DNA of 7,793 bases from the NCBI GenBank assembly GCA_001820655.1, contig MHQM01000014.1, positions 1 to 7,793 on the forward strand, read 5' to 3'. How positions within the stretch are numbered: the first letter of the stretch is position 1; each line of letters opens with the position of its first letter. A program made the position numbers and the translations under genes. Origin of the DNA: Candidatus Sungbacteria bacterium RIFCSPHIGHO2_02_FULL_52_23. Its GTDB lineage: Bacteria; Patescibacteriota; Minisyncoccia; Sungbacterales; HO2-52-23. Below, piece by piece: positions 1-6,287 of this stretch. The notes below the pieces were generated by a model, which worked only from the letters and a program-made list of their open reading frames with translations, had not been told where the DNA came from and made no database searches.

Positions 1-48
1 CGGCCCCCGATGGGCGGCGGCCGTGGTGGACGAAGCTTCTCGCGGTAG
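1..48 (+). CDS. C-terminal end of a Gly/Arg-rich protein (partial)
   Basis: Frame 1 is open from the window edge to a TAG at 46-48 and gives the tail RPPMGGGRGGRSFSR. Such RGG-type tails are typical of bacterial RNA-binding proteins, for example DEAD-box helicases, RRM proteins or some single-stranded nucleic acid binding proteins. Which of these it is cannot be told from 15 residues. A strong terminator hairpin begins 5 bp after the stop, which supports this reading frame. Frame 2 stays open longer, to about 117, but runs straight through the terminator and is less likely. Confidence 0.5.
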   Translation, partial: RPPMGGGRGGRSFSR

Positions 49-52
49 TTCC

Positions 53-96
53 AAATCAAAAATCACCCCCGATTCAAATCGGGGGATTTTTGATTT
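53..96 (+). terminator. Rho-independent terminator
   Basis: The left arm 53-73 and right arm 78-96 pair over 19 bp around a TCAA loop (74-77), with a 2-nt CA bulge at 64-65 of the left arm. The core is CCCCCGAT/ATCGGGGG. The outer part of the stem is AAATCAAAAAT against ATTTTTGATTT, so the descending arm itself provides a U-rich tract. The A-rich left flank would let it work on the opposite strand too. It lies just after the stop of the partial upstream gene and would separate it from the oxidoreductase unit. Confidence 0.85.
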
Positions 97-114
97 AATG
101 GGTTTTCTGATACG

Positions 115-283
115 ATAGGGTCTGTTGCCGAATGCGCTTTCGTTAACGAAACTCCTGAATTTAGAGGCAAAATCGTTGAATAAATTTTGCGGCCTATCTA
201 AAAGATAAGCCAAGAAATTTTGAGACGATTTTGACCGAAATTCAGGAGTTGCAGGTGAAATGGCATTCGGCAACAGACCCTAT
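115..283. mobile_element. 169-bp nested palindromic element, MITE-like
   Basis: The ends are perfect 21-bp inverted repeats (115-135 and 263-283) containing GTCTGTTGCCGAATGC. Inside them lie further inverted pairs sharing nearly the same centre (about 199-201): 150-162 with 238-250 (13 bp, AACTCCTGAATTT), 168-176 with 225-233 (9 bp, CAAAATCGT), 182-187 with 215-220, and 191-199 with 203-211 (one mismatch, 3-nt loop). The whole stretch could fold into one long interrupted hairpin. No credible ORF is present, so if mobile it would depend on a transposase elsewhere. If the core ends are taken as GGGTC...GACCC, both sides are flanked by TA, as in IS630/Tc1-mariner insertions, but a dinucleotide is weak evidence. 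The right end lies 15 bp before the next start codon and probably shapes its leader. A structured regulatory RNA is the main alternative. Confidence 0.65.
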
Positions 284-297
284 AGGAACGTCTTTTT

Positions 298-1497
298 ATG
301 GAGAAAGTAACATACGATTATCTTGTGATCGGCGGAGGGATTGCGGGCGTGACCGCCGCAGAAGCGATCCGCACGCGCGTGCCGGATAAGAAGATCGCGA
401 TTTTATCCGCCGAAGCGCAGTCCTTGTATTCGCGGGTGCTTCTGCCGGCATACCTCAAAAATAAAATTCCGCGGGAGCGGGTGTTTTTGCGCACTGCCGA
501 GGATTTCACCAAAAAAAGCATAGATTTTTATCCCAAAGCCGAGGCCGTGCGAGTGGATACGGAGCGGCATGCGGTAGAGGTAAAAGACGGCCGCGTATTC
601 GGATTTGAGCGCCTGCTTGTCGCATGCGGGGGCACGGTGCGCCAGTGGTCGCATGCCGCGGATACACGGCGAGTCTATCGCCTGCAGACTATGGATGACG
701 CGGACATACTGCATCGCGATATGAGCGTCATTCGTGCGCCTCTGGTGATTGGCTCTTCTTTTATCGCGCTTGAGTTTATTGAGATATTTTTGCAAAACGG
801 CATTACGCCCCAGGTGCTTGTCCGCGATGACCGTTTTTTCCCGGCGTTTCTGGATACTGCGCTCGGCGATGTGGTCGCATCAGCCCTCAAAGACCGCGGT
901 GTCGCGTGTGTCTTCGGAGATGAAGTGCGCGAAGTCATAAGCCGGGATGCCGGATATGAAATCATCTCGGCTCACGACCGCCGTATGACCGCTGATGCGA
1001 TTGCGCTTGGGATCGGAGTCCGGCGCAACATATCTTTTCTTGAGGGTTCGGGCATTGAGCTTGGGGAGCGCGGCGTAAAAACAAACGAACGCTTTGAGAC
1101 AAATGTTGCCGGTATCTGGGCCGCGGGAGATGTCGCCGAATACTTTGATCCCGTGTCCGGCGATTTTCGTATCACGGGCAACTGGACGCACGCAGTACTT
1201 GAGGGGACGCGCGCGGGGCTCAATATGGCGGGGGATAGTGCGCCGTTTACCAGTGTCCCTGCCTATGCGATCAGCTGTCTTGGCATGCATCTTGCTCTGG
1301 TCGGGGCGATCTCGGATGAGGCGATCACGCGGGCGGATCAGGCGGGCGGGAGGTTCGGGCGTTTTTTCTTTCAGGATGGTATGCTGACAGGAGCGTTTCT
1401 GATCAATCGCGCACGCGACAAGCCCTACTTTGCCGACCTCATCGCGCGCCGCGCGCGCCTTGCGACTTTTGAGCAAGACAGCATATGGAAAATGTAA
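298..1497 (+). CDS. FAD-dependent NAD(P)H oxidoreductase (Pyr_redox_2 family)
   Basis: A 399-residue flavoprotein reductase expected to move electrons from NAD(P)H through FAD to a small carrier or partner enzyme in the cytoplasm. The N-terminal Rossmann FAD motif is at residues 9-20 (VIGGGIAGVTAA). The YSRVLLPAYL stretch at 44-53 is typical of NirB-like and rubredoxin-reductase-like members. LLVACGG at 106-112 and the second FAD contact AAGD at 275-278 are in place, as is a TGNWTHAVLEGTRAG segment near 293-307. The NAD(P) motif at 150-159 reads VIGSSFIALE, a degenerate form of GxGxxG. No CxxC pair is present, so it is not a disulfide reductase of the thioredoxin reductase or lipoamide dehydrogenase type. 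A weak AGGA at 284-287 precedes the ATG, and a poor TATAGG (281-286) straddles the end of the palindromic element. Its last 13 bp overlap the desaturase, suggesting translational coupling. The natural acceptor is unknown. Confidence 0.88.
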   Translation: MEKVTYDYLVIGGGIAGVTAAEAIRTRVPDKKIAILSAEAQSLYSRVLLPAYLKNKIPRERVFLRTAEDFTKKSIDFYPKAEAVRVDTERHAVEVKDGRVFGFERLLVACGGTVRQWSHAADTRRVYRLQTMDDADILHRDMSVIRAPLVIGSSFIALEFIEIFLQNGITPQVLVRDDRFFPAFLDTALGDVVASALKDRGVACVFGDEVREVISRDAGYEIISAHDRRMTADAIALGIGVRRNISFLEGSGIELGERGVKTNERFETNVAGIWAAGDVAEYFDPVSGDFRITGNWTHAVLEGTRAGLNMAGDSAPFTSVPAYAISCLGMHLALVGAISDEAITRADQAGGRFGRFFFQDGMLTGAFLINRARDKPYFADLIARRARLATFEQDSIWKM

Positions 1498-2561
1498 ACC
1501 CCGTTAGAAACTCTGATACCAACGCGAAGCCCATCACTGCTTTTCTGTGTAAAGAGGAAGTTTCTAACGGGGTAAATGCCGCTTTTGGGGAATTGCAGGA
1601 GCGTATCCGCGAGCGTGGGCTTCTTCGCGCCGACCCCATGTTTTATGTACGGAGGGCTGCGTTTGCTCTGGCGCTGGTTGCGATAAGTATCGCCGTTATC
1701 ATACGAGTGGATCACTTTGGGATGCAGATGGCCAACGCCGTCCTGCTCGCGTTTGCGTTTGGACAGCTGGGGCTGATCTTGCATGACGTGGGGCACGGGC
1801 AAGTGGTGGCGGGCCGCCGATATCGCGCGATGGAGATCGTATTTGATATCATACTTGGCTGGAGTCTTGCCTGGTGGGTGCAAAAGCACAACCGGCACCA
1901 CGCATTTCCCAATCAGCCAGGGTATGATCCGGATGTCGGCATAGCTTTTCTTGCATTTTCCGAAGAGCAGGCGCACGCCAAAAAAGGCTTATACCGATTT
2001 ACGTCGCGCTATCAGAACATTCTTTTTATACCCATGCTTTTGGGCGAGGTATGGCATCTGCGGTGGGCGAGCATTGCGTATCTTGTGCGCCAGCGCACTC
2101 TCAAGTCCGCGATGGGTATCTTGCTGATTGCGCTGCATTTGGTACTTTATCTGGGACTTCTATTGTACTATCTGCCGTGGTGGCAGGCGGCGGCATTTGC
2201 TGCAGTACACTGGGGGATGCTTGGCATATATCTCGGGATGATCTTTGCGCCAAATCACAAAGGCATGCCGATGTTTGAGCATGGCAAGGCTCCAGGGTAT
2301 ATGGAACAGCAGGTGCTGACCAGCCGCAATGTGCGCGGCGGATGGCTGGTGGATATGGTATACGGGGGACTCAATTATCAGATAGAGCACCATCTCTTTC
2401 CTGCCATGCCGCGTAGCCGCCTCGGACATGCGGCACCTTTTGTAGAAGCGTTCTGCCGAGAGAAAAATATACCGTATTTTGCGGTAGGCATACGCGAGTC
2501 TTTGCGCGAGATTTTTGGGCATTTCACCCGCGTCGGCAAGGCCGTTGATGCCGCAATTTGA
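1485..2561 (+). CDS. Membrane fatty acid desaturase, front-end (delta-5/delta-6) type
   Basis: A 358-residue integral membrane di-iron desaturase that would introduce a double bond into acyl chains of membrane lipids, using O2 and electrons from a reductase. The three histidine boxes are complete: H100-DVG-H104, H135-NR-H138-H139 and Q299-IE-H302-H303. Gln in the third box is the hallmark of front-end desaturases. A further His in APNHKGMP (255-262) is also seen in relatives. Hydrophobic segments lie near 57-75, 83-99, 114-131, 209-229 and 233-254. There is no cytochrome b5 domain, so an external donor is needed; the overlapping upstream flavoprotein is the obvious candidate or a source for it. 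Residues 5-30 come from a palindromic insertion. Removing it gives a 332-residue protein starting MENVNAAFGELQ. The start lies within the upstream gene and has no clear Shine-Dalgarno. The acyl substrate and position cannot be predicted. Confidence 0.9.
   Translation: MENVNPVRNSDTNAKPITAFLCKEEVSNGVNAAFGELQERIRERGLLRADPMFYVRRAAFALALVAISIAVIIRVDHFGMQMANAVLLAFAFGQLGLILHDVGHGQVVAGRRYRAMEIVFDIILGWSLAWWVQKHNRHHAFPNQPGYDPDVGIAFLAFSEEQAHAKKGLYRFTSRYQNILFIPMLLGEVWHLRWASIAYLVRQRTLKSAMGILLIALHLVLYLGLLLYYLPWWQAAAFAAVHWGMLGIYLGMIFAPNHKGMPMFEHGKAPGYMEQQVLTSRNVRGGWLVDMVYGGLNYQIEHHLFPAMPRSRLGHAAPFVEAFCREKNIPYFAVGIRESLREIFGHFTRVGKAVDAAI
1499..1572. mobile_element. 74-bp palindromic insertion inside the desaturase gene, with 4-bp target duplication
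   Basis: Perfect 14-bp inverted arms CCCCGTTAGAAACT (1499-1512) and AGTTTCTAACGGGG (1559-1572) enclose a 46-bp centre. Direct repeats TAAA flank them at 1495-1498 and 1573-1576. Element plus one TAAA copy is 78 bp, exactly 26 codons, so the insertion keeps the reading frame. It also leaves the TAA stop of the upstream gene (1495-1497) intact. The arms are read as NPVRN at one end and VSNGV at the other. I recall peptides of this form scattered through Parcubacteria-like proteomes, so this is probably a dispersed family. It differs in sequence from the element at 115-283. Confidence 0.8.
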
Positions 2562-2587
2562 CACACCCGAGCCAAGATTAGTAAAAT
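2558..2587 (+). promoter_or_regulatory. Sigma70-type promoter for the DsbA-like/glutaredoxin unit
   Basis: A consensus -35 TTGACA (2558-2563) and a -10 TAAAAT (2582-2587, five of six matches) are separated by 18 bp. The -35 box contains the TGA stop of the desaturase (2559-2561). Transcription would start near 2593-2596, only a few bases before the ATG at 2598. The message would therefore be leaderless or nearly so, which fits the lack of a Shine-Dalgarno sequence. Confidence 0.75.
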
Positions 2588-2597
2588 AGCAATTACT

Positions 2598-3365
2598 ATG
2601 GAAAATGAATCTTTTGACGAAGAAGCCTCTTCCTCGCGCGGGGGACAGAGCACATATGTCGTACCCGGGGCGATCCTGATCGCAGGCGTCCTGATCGCAG
2701 GAGCCGTGCTTTATACGGACAAATCGCCTGCGCCTGCGGCGGGCATTGAGGCCGCGGCAATAGCACCCCAGATACCCGCGATCTCCGAGAGCATGATACA
2801 GGCTCTTGCCGATGATGATCCTTTTCTGGGTGATCCGTCGGCTCCGGTGACCGTCGTGGAGTTTGGAGATTTCCAGTGCCCTTTCTGCGGCAAATTTTTT
2901 GAGGCTGCGGAGCAGGATATTATCAAGACGTACGTAAAGACGGGCAAGGTGAAGTTTGTATTTCGCGACTTCCCGCTCAATTCCATCCATGAAGAAGCGC
3001 AAAAATCAGCGGAAGCCGCAGTCTGCGCCCACGAGCAGGGACAGTTTTGGAAGTATCACGATTTGATGTTTGGGCGGCAGGGTCAGCTCTCGCTCAAAAA
3101 CTACAAAGCATGGGCGCGCGAGATCGGCCTCAAAACCGCGCAGTTTGACCAGTGCTTGGATTCGGGCAAATACGCCGCCGAGATTGAAAAAGACCTGCAG
3201 GACGGCATACAGGCCGGAGTCTCTGGTACGCCTGCGACATTTGTAAATGGACGCCTGATCAGCGGCGCTGTCCCGTTTGCCGGTCAGTACCGGGACGAAA
3301 ACGGCATCATGCAGCCGGGATTCCAGATGGTCATTGAGGAAGCGCTCCAAAAAGCTGGCCAATAG
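2598..3365 (+). CDS. Membrane-anchored DsbA-like thiol-disulfide oxidoreductase
   Basis: A 255-residue protein of the DsbA/Thioredoxin_4 family, expected to form or rearrange disulfides in exported proteins on the outer face of the membrane. A short acidic N-terminus is followed by one hydrophobic segment (about 20-39, VVPGAILIAGVLIAGAV), acting as an uncleaved anchor or signal. An Ala/Pro-rich linker runs to about 65. The thioredoxin fold follows: strand VTVVEFGDFQ (84-93), active site C94-P-F-C97, a helical insert, and the cis-proline loop GVSGTPATFVNG (207-218, P212). Extra cysteines C143 and C187 are common in this subfamily and may form a second disulfide. No DsbB or VKOR partner lies in the window. 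It has its own promoter at 2558-2587 and probably shares its message with the glutaredoxin gene 33 bp downstream. The anchor is encoded by two near-identical 15-bp units. Confidence 0.9.
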   Translation: MENESFDEEASSSRGGQSTYVVPGAILIAGVLIAGAVLYTDKSPAPAAGIEAAAIAPQIPAISESMIQALADDDPFLGDPSAPVTVVEFGDFQCPFCGKFFEAAEQDIIKTYVKTGKVKFVFRDFPLNSIHEEAQKSAEAAVCAHEQGQFWKYHDLMFGRQGQLSLKNYKAWAREIGLKTAQFDQCLDSGKYAAEIEKDLQDGIQAGVSGTPATFVNGRLISGAVPFAGQYRDENGIMQPGFQMVIEEALQKAGQ

Positions 3366-3398
3366 CAAACATTTCTCTTATCCACTTCATCATTTGCC

Positions 3399-3653
3399 AT
3401 GGACAATTCCGCAGAGAAAAAAGCCGTGATCTATACCACACCTTCGTGCGTGTATTGCAAGATGGCCAAAGAATTCTTCAAGAAAAACGGCGTGGTCTAT
3501 GAAGAACGCGATGTGGCATCCGACACGCACGCGCGCAACGACATGATACAAAAATCCGGCCAGATGGGCGTCCCCGTAATTGAGGCGGGAGGCAGGATCA
3601 TCATCGGCTTTGATCAGTCGCGCTTGCGCGAAGCTCTTGGTATCGCAGGATAG
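3399..3653 (+). CDS. Glutaredoxin-like / NrdH-type thiol reductase
   Basis: An 84-residue single-domain protein of the glutaredoxin fold, close to the usual size. It shows the strand KAVIYTTPSC, the active site C17-V-Y-C20, the cis-proline segment QMGVPVI (P59) and a closing IIIGFDQSRL before the last helix. It has no signal or membrane segment, so it should reduce disulfides or mixed disulfides in the cytoplasm, for example those of ribonucleotide reductase or other redox enzymes. The active site is CVYC, not the CPYC of classical glutaredoxins, and such small proteins may be reduced by thioredoxin reductase or glutathione; the sequence does not settle which. The 33 bp after the DsbA-like gene contain no convincing promoter or terminator, so the two are probably co-transcribed. 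No Shine-Dalgarno is visible. Confidence 0.88.
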   Translation: MDNSAEKKAVIYTTPSCVYCKMAKEFFKKNGVVYEERDVASDTHARNDMIQKSGQMGVPVIEAGGRIIIGFDQSRLREALGIAG

Positions 3654-3664
3654 AGGCATCTCTG

Positions 3665-5686
3665 CTATTTGAGCAGTAGATGAAGTTTTTGAAAGATTTC
3701 ATTGAATGCCTGTAAAATATTTGCCAATAATAATGTGGTATTGACGTTTAGATCTGATGTCGTCGTAGCTGTTACACTGCCTACTGCGACGGTAGCGATG
3801 TTAGAATCCACTGAACAGCCGTAACTATTACATGCTTGCATTTTGAATTCATACATTCCGGAGGATCCTGTAGTGAGACCTATATTCGTACCGAGAATCC
3901 TGTCACTTGTGGCAGTGCCGGTTGACTCTAAGCCGCGCCGATCATAGTTTGTCGGCCATGCTGTTTGCTGGGGATGATTGAATATTCGAAACTCTGTAAC
4001 ATTGTTCGTGTTGCCGGTCCACGTGAGGTCTACAACCGGACTTGTGGGCGAGCTGTAACTTGCCATGTTGGCAGTAAGACCGGAGGGGGCAGGAGGCGTG
4101 GCGGTGCTGGTGGTGATAGCAAACGGCAAAGACGCAGTGACTGATGAGCATCCGGCGGTAAAACATGCGCGTAGTGTATAATCGCCCGCTACAAGATTCG
4201 ACGTTCCAAACCCTAATGTATTAGTGCTGACGTTTCCTGAAGCGGAGTTATAGGTTGTGGCGGTATTATCTGGTTTTACCACCTGTATTTCTACATAAGA
4301 AGTAGAACCACTGGGTGTGCAGGCGTATGTATATGTTACCGTTTCTCCGATGACATAGGAGGTTTTATTATTTTTGAACGTCAGGTTCAAGCCGGAACAC
4401 GTTGTATTACCCGAGGTGGTTGTGGGTGTTGACGGCGTCGTCACCGCAGTCGTTGCCTGCACCGAAACATTCTCGGCAGCGTCATAGGCCGCAACCGCGT
4501 ACGTGTAGTTGCTGCCGAGCGTAATGCTTGAGTCGGTATAGGAAAGGGTAGCGAGCGTAGAGCTCGTTGCTGCGCTGGAGAGTAGCATGTCGTTTCTATA
4601 CAGTTTATAGCCGACAACGCCGACGTTATCGCTTGATTTTGACCATGATAACCAAACCGGAGAATAATAACCGGTTGCCGACGCGGTGAAGTTGGCAGGG
4701 ATGGAGGGCGGAATCGTATCGGTGGTGGAAGTGCTGATCTGTGCGGGTATCGCGGGAACAGTCGTGGTTCCGGTCTGTCCGACGGATTGTGCGGGCACGG
4801 CAGGCACGGCCGCTGTCTGTGCGGGCGGCACATAGGTCTGCCCTTGACATGCGTCAAGAGAGGGGTAGCAGCTGTTCTTGCATGAGTACCAGCCATGCGC
4901 GGAACACTCCGTAGGACTGATACAGTAGTTGTATGAAGCGGCGCATGAATATGTCGGAGGAGGAGTGGTATGGCAGGAGACGGTGTACCAGAAGAAGTTG
5001 GCGGAGACGCACGCTTCCTTGCTTGCGCAATATTTTGCGTCTTTGGCGCAAAGATTGACCGGCGAGGTGGTCGCGATGCTCGGAGTGGTGGTTGCGATGG
5101 CGCCGACGGCATTGACAGGGGTCGTTGAGGCAGATACAGATGATGAAGTCGCGGCTGTTGTCCCCAGCCGTTGGATACCTGCCGCGTTCGTAAGCCCCGA
5201 CGGTATAACCCCCGACTTCCCGGCTCCTTGAGTGATGAGTTCATTGAGTTTGGCGCGTGTCTTGGGGCCGATGACACCCAGCGCCTCAATATGGTGTTTC
5301 TCCTGAAATCGCTTGACCGCGGCTTCAGTGGCAGGACCAAAAAACCCCGTGATTGATCCTTCTGGATAAACCTCGGGGTCTTGCTTCAATATCTCTTGGA
5401 GTTGCGCGATATCATCTCCTTGCGCTCCTTTGGCAAGAAATGTGGTGAATTGAATCTCCGACTTTACCACTGCCACCTCTTGCTGGGTTGTTTCTAACTT
5501 TGCTTTTAGTTCAATGATCTGGGCTTGCAGGGAGACAATGAGTCGCTGAAGTTCGGCGATGAGAGACTGGGTGTCAGCGGGAGTGGAGGATGCGGTGAGC
5601 GGTAGGGTTTCGGCGCTTACAAAGGCATGGGGAATTGCGACGATTGCAATCACTACTATGAACACTATGAAAATGCACTTACGCAT
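3665..5686 (-). CDS. Secreted multidomain surface protein: coiled coil, peptidoglycan-binding, Cys-rich, Fn3/Ig-like
   Basis: The frame extends to an ATG at 5737, but the ATG at 5686 is chosen because it begins a clean signal peptide (MRKCIFIVFIVVIAIVAIP, likely cut after VSA near residue 25) and sits just after an extended -10 promoter. This gives 673 residues. In order: a coiled coil (about 40-78); a peptidoglycan-binding helical domain (86-150, with GDDIAQLQEIL, GFFGPATEAAVKRFQ and GVIGPKTRAKLN); a Thr/Ser/Ala linker; a Cys-rich region (213-280, ten Cys, with a C-x6-C-x5-C unit twice); a Pro/Ala linker with repeated VPA(V/I)PAQ; an Fn3 domain (324-417); an Ig-like domain (426-526); a second Fn3-like domain (531-636); and a Leu-rich C-terminal helix (643-673). 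It has no catalytic motif I can recognise. It is probably wall-bound and used for adhesion or envelope structure. The 3' part is more AT-rich than the neighbouring genes. Confidence 0.82.
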   Translation of the reverse strand: MRKCIFIVFIVVIAIVAIPHAFVSAETLPLTASSTPADTQSLIAELQRLIVSLQAQIIELKAKLETTQQEVAVVKSEIQFTTFLAKGAQGDDIAQLQEILKQDPEVYPEGSITGFFGPATEAAVKRFQEKHHIEALGVIGPKTRAKLNELITQGAGKSGVIPSGLTNAAGIQRLGTTAATSSSVSASTTPVNAVGAIATTTPSIATTSPVNLCAKDAKYCASKEACVSANFFWYTVSCHTTPPPTYSCAASYNYCISPTECSAHGWYSCKNSCYPSLDACQGQTYVPPAQTAAVPAVPAQSVGQTGTTTVPAIPAQISTSTTDTIPPSIPANFTASATGYYSPVWLSWSKSSDNVGVVGYKLYRNDMLLSSAATSSTLATLSYTDSSITLGSNYTYAVAAYDAAENVSVQATTAVTTPSTPTTTSGNTTCSGLNLTFKNNKTSYVIGETVTYTYACTPSGSTSYVEIQVVKPDNTATTYNSASGNVSTNTLGFGTSNLVAGDYTLRACFTAGCSSVTASLPFAITTSTATPPAPSGLTANMASYSSPTSPVVDLTWTGNTNNVTEFRIFNHPQQTAWPTNYDRRGLESTGTATSDRILGTNIGLTTGSSGMYEFKMQACNSYGCSVDSNIATVAVGSVTATTTSDLNVNTTLLLANILQAFNEIFQKLHLLLK

Positions 5687-5693
5687 ATCTTGT

Positions 5694-5702
5694 AGTATAT
5701 CA
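5694..5702 (-). promoter_or_regulatory. Extended -10 promoter for the surface protein gene
   Basis: Read on the - strand the site is TGATATACT, an extended -10 (TGn plus TATACT, five of six matches). The -35 position has only a weak TGGCGT (5722-5717), as expected for an extended -10 promoter. Transcription would start near 5687, next to the ATG at 5686, giving a leaderless message. This site also argues against the longer start at 5737, which lies upstream of it. Confidence 0.6.
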
Positions 5703-5714
5703 ATTGTACAAAAG

Positions 5715-6266
5715 CTACGCCAAGAAGTTTTCCCCAAACAGGGGGACTTTTTCCTCTATGGGCCTGCCCGCTCCGATCCATGCTTCAATCGTGGGGAACA
5801 CGCTTGAATTGATGACGGTATATTTTTCGTTGAGTTGATGATCTTCGTACCAGCGCGTATATGCGATGACAAAAAGCGACGTAGTCTTGCGGGAGGGGAT
5901 GGCGCGTGCCAGCATGAGCAATTCTTCAATGCCCGCGTTGAGATTGTTTTCATAATCAGTGCGTCCCAGCGCTTTGACCAGGAGTCGCGGGTTGCCGTCC
6001 ACACCTTCTACCAGGATGTCGGCCTCGGGATATTTCCATCCTTCCTGCGATACGATCGGAATGAGCTCGCGGATATGTAGCTGGGCGAGCCGGTAGTGGT
6101 ATTTGTCTATGAGATCCACGCAAAACTCCGCGATGATCCGCTCTCGTTCCCTGTGCGAATCGCTCCAGACGTCTGTCCCGACATCGCGCAGGACCATGTA
6201 TGGCGCGCGGCGCGAAAATACGAAAAACTGCTCATTGACGCGAAAATAACGAAGCGTTGTCTCCAT
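5715..6266 (-). CDS. Hypothetical protein, weak HsdR-N / PD-(D/E)XK-like similarity
   Basis: A 183-residue soluble protein that I do not recognise with confidence. It has no signal peptide or membrane segment. The central part, SHRERERIIAEF (37-48) followed by YPEADILVEG (79-88) and GNPRLLVKAL (91-100), resembles the layout of HsdR N-terminal domains, in which an Asp strand is followed by an E-x-K strand. Asp83 is present, but the expected E-x-K is replaced by VKA, so if related it may be catalytically dead or my alignment may be wrong. A helix rich in Leu (112-122) and a strand SLFVIAYT (130-137) follow, also as in that fold. It starts 21 bp after the toxin stop, without a clear promoter or Shine-Dalgarno, and is likely transcribed with the toxin-antitoxin genes. 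It ends 28 bp before the surface protein start. Confidence 0.6.
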   Translation of the reverse strand: METTLRYFRVNEQFFVFSRRAPYMVLRDVGTDVWSDSHRERERIIAEFCVDLIDKYHYRLAQLHIRELIPIVSQEGWKYPEADILVEGVDGNPRLLVKALGRTDYENNLNAGIEELLMLARAIPSRKTTSLFVIAYTRWYEDHQLNEKYTVINSSVFPTIEAWIGAGRPIEEKVPLFGENFLA

Positions 6267-6287
6267 AAAATAGTGATGGGTAATGAT

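Noticed and set aside
2..118. Frame-2 open stretch at the left edge
   Set aside because: It reads through the strong terminator hairpin; the frame-1 Gly/Arg-rich tail ending just before the hairpin is more plausible.
231..259. TTGACC as a -35 box for the oxidoreductase gene
   Set aside because: No acceptable -10 box lies 16-18 bp downstream.
880..1476. 198-codon open frame opposite the FAD oxidoreductase
   Set aside because: It is the antisense shadow of a conserved flavoprotein, with no recognisable motif.
2160..3002. 280-codon open frame opposite the desaturase and DsbA-like genes
   Set aside because: It is antisense to two genes with complete catalytic motifs, and its product has a low-complexity, Arg-rich composition.
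3662..3676. Hairpin CTGCT/AGCAG between the convergent glutaredoxin and surface protein genes
   Set aside because: It has only 5 bp and no T-tract, and lies inside the surface protein coding end, so it is not a convincing terminator.
4441..5340. 299-codon open frame on the - strand inside the surface protein gene
   Set aside because: It is an alternate frame of a well-supported gene, and its Pro/Arg-rich product lacks domain features.
5687..5737. Longer N-terminus for the surface protein (start at 5737, 690 residues)
   Set aside because: It would put 17 polar residues before a clean signal peptide, overlap the upstream gene, and start upstream of the extended -10 promoter.
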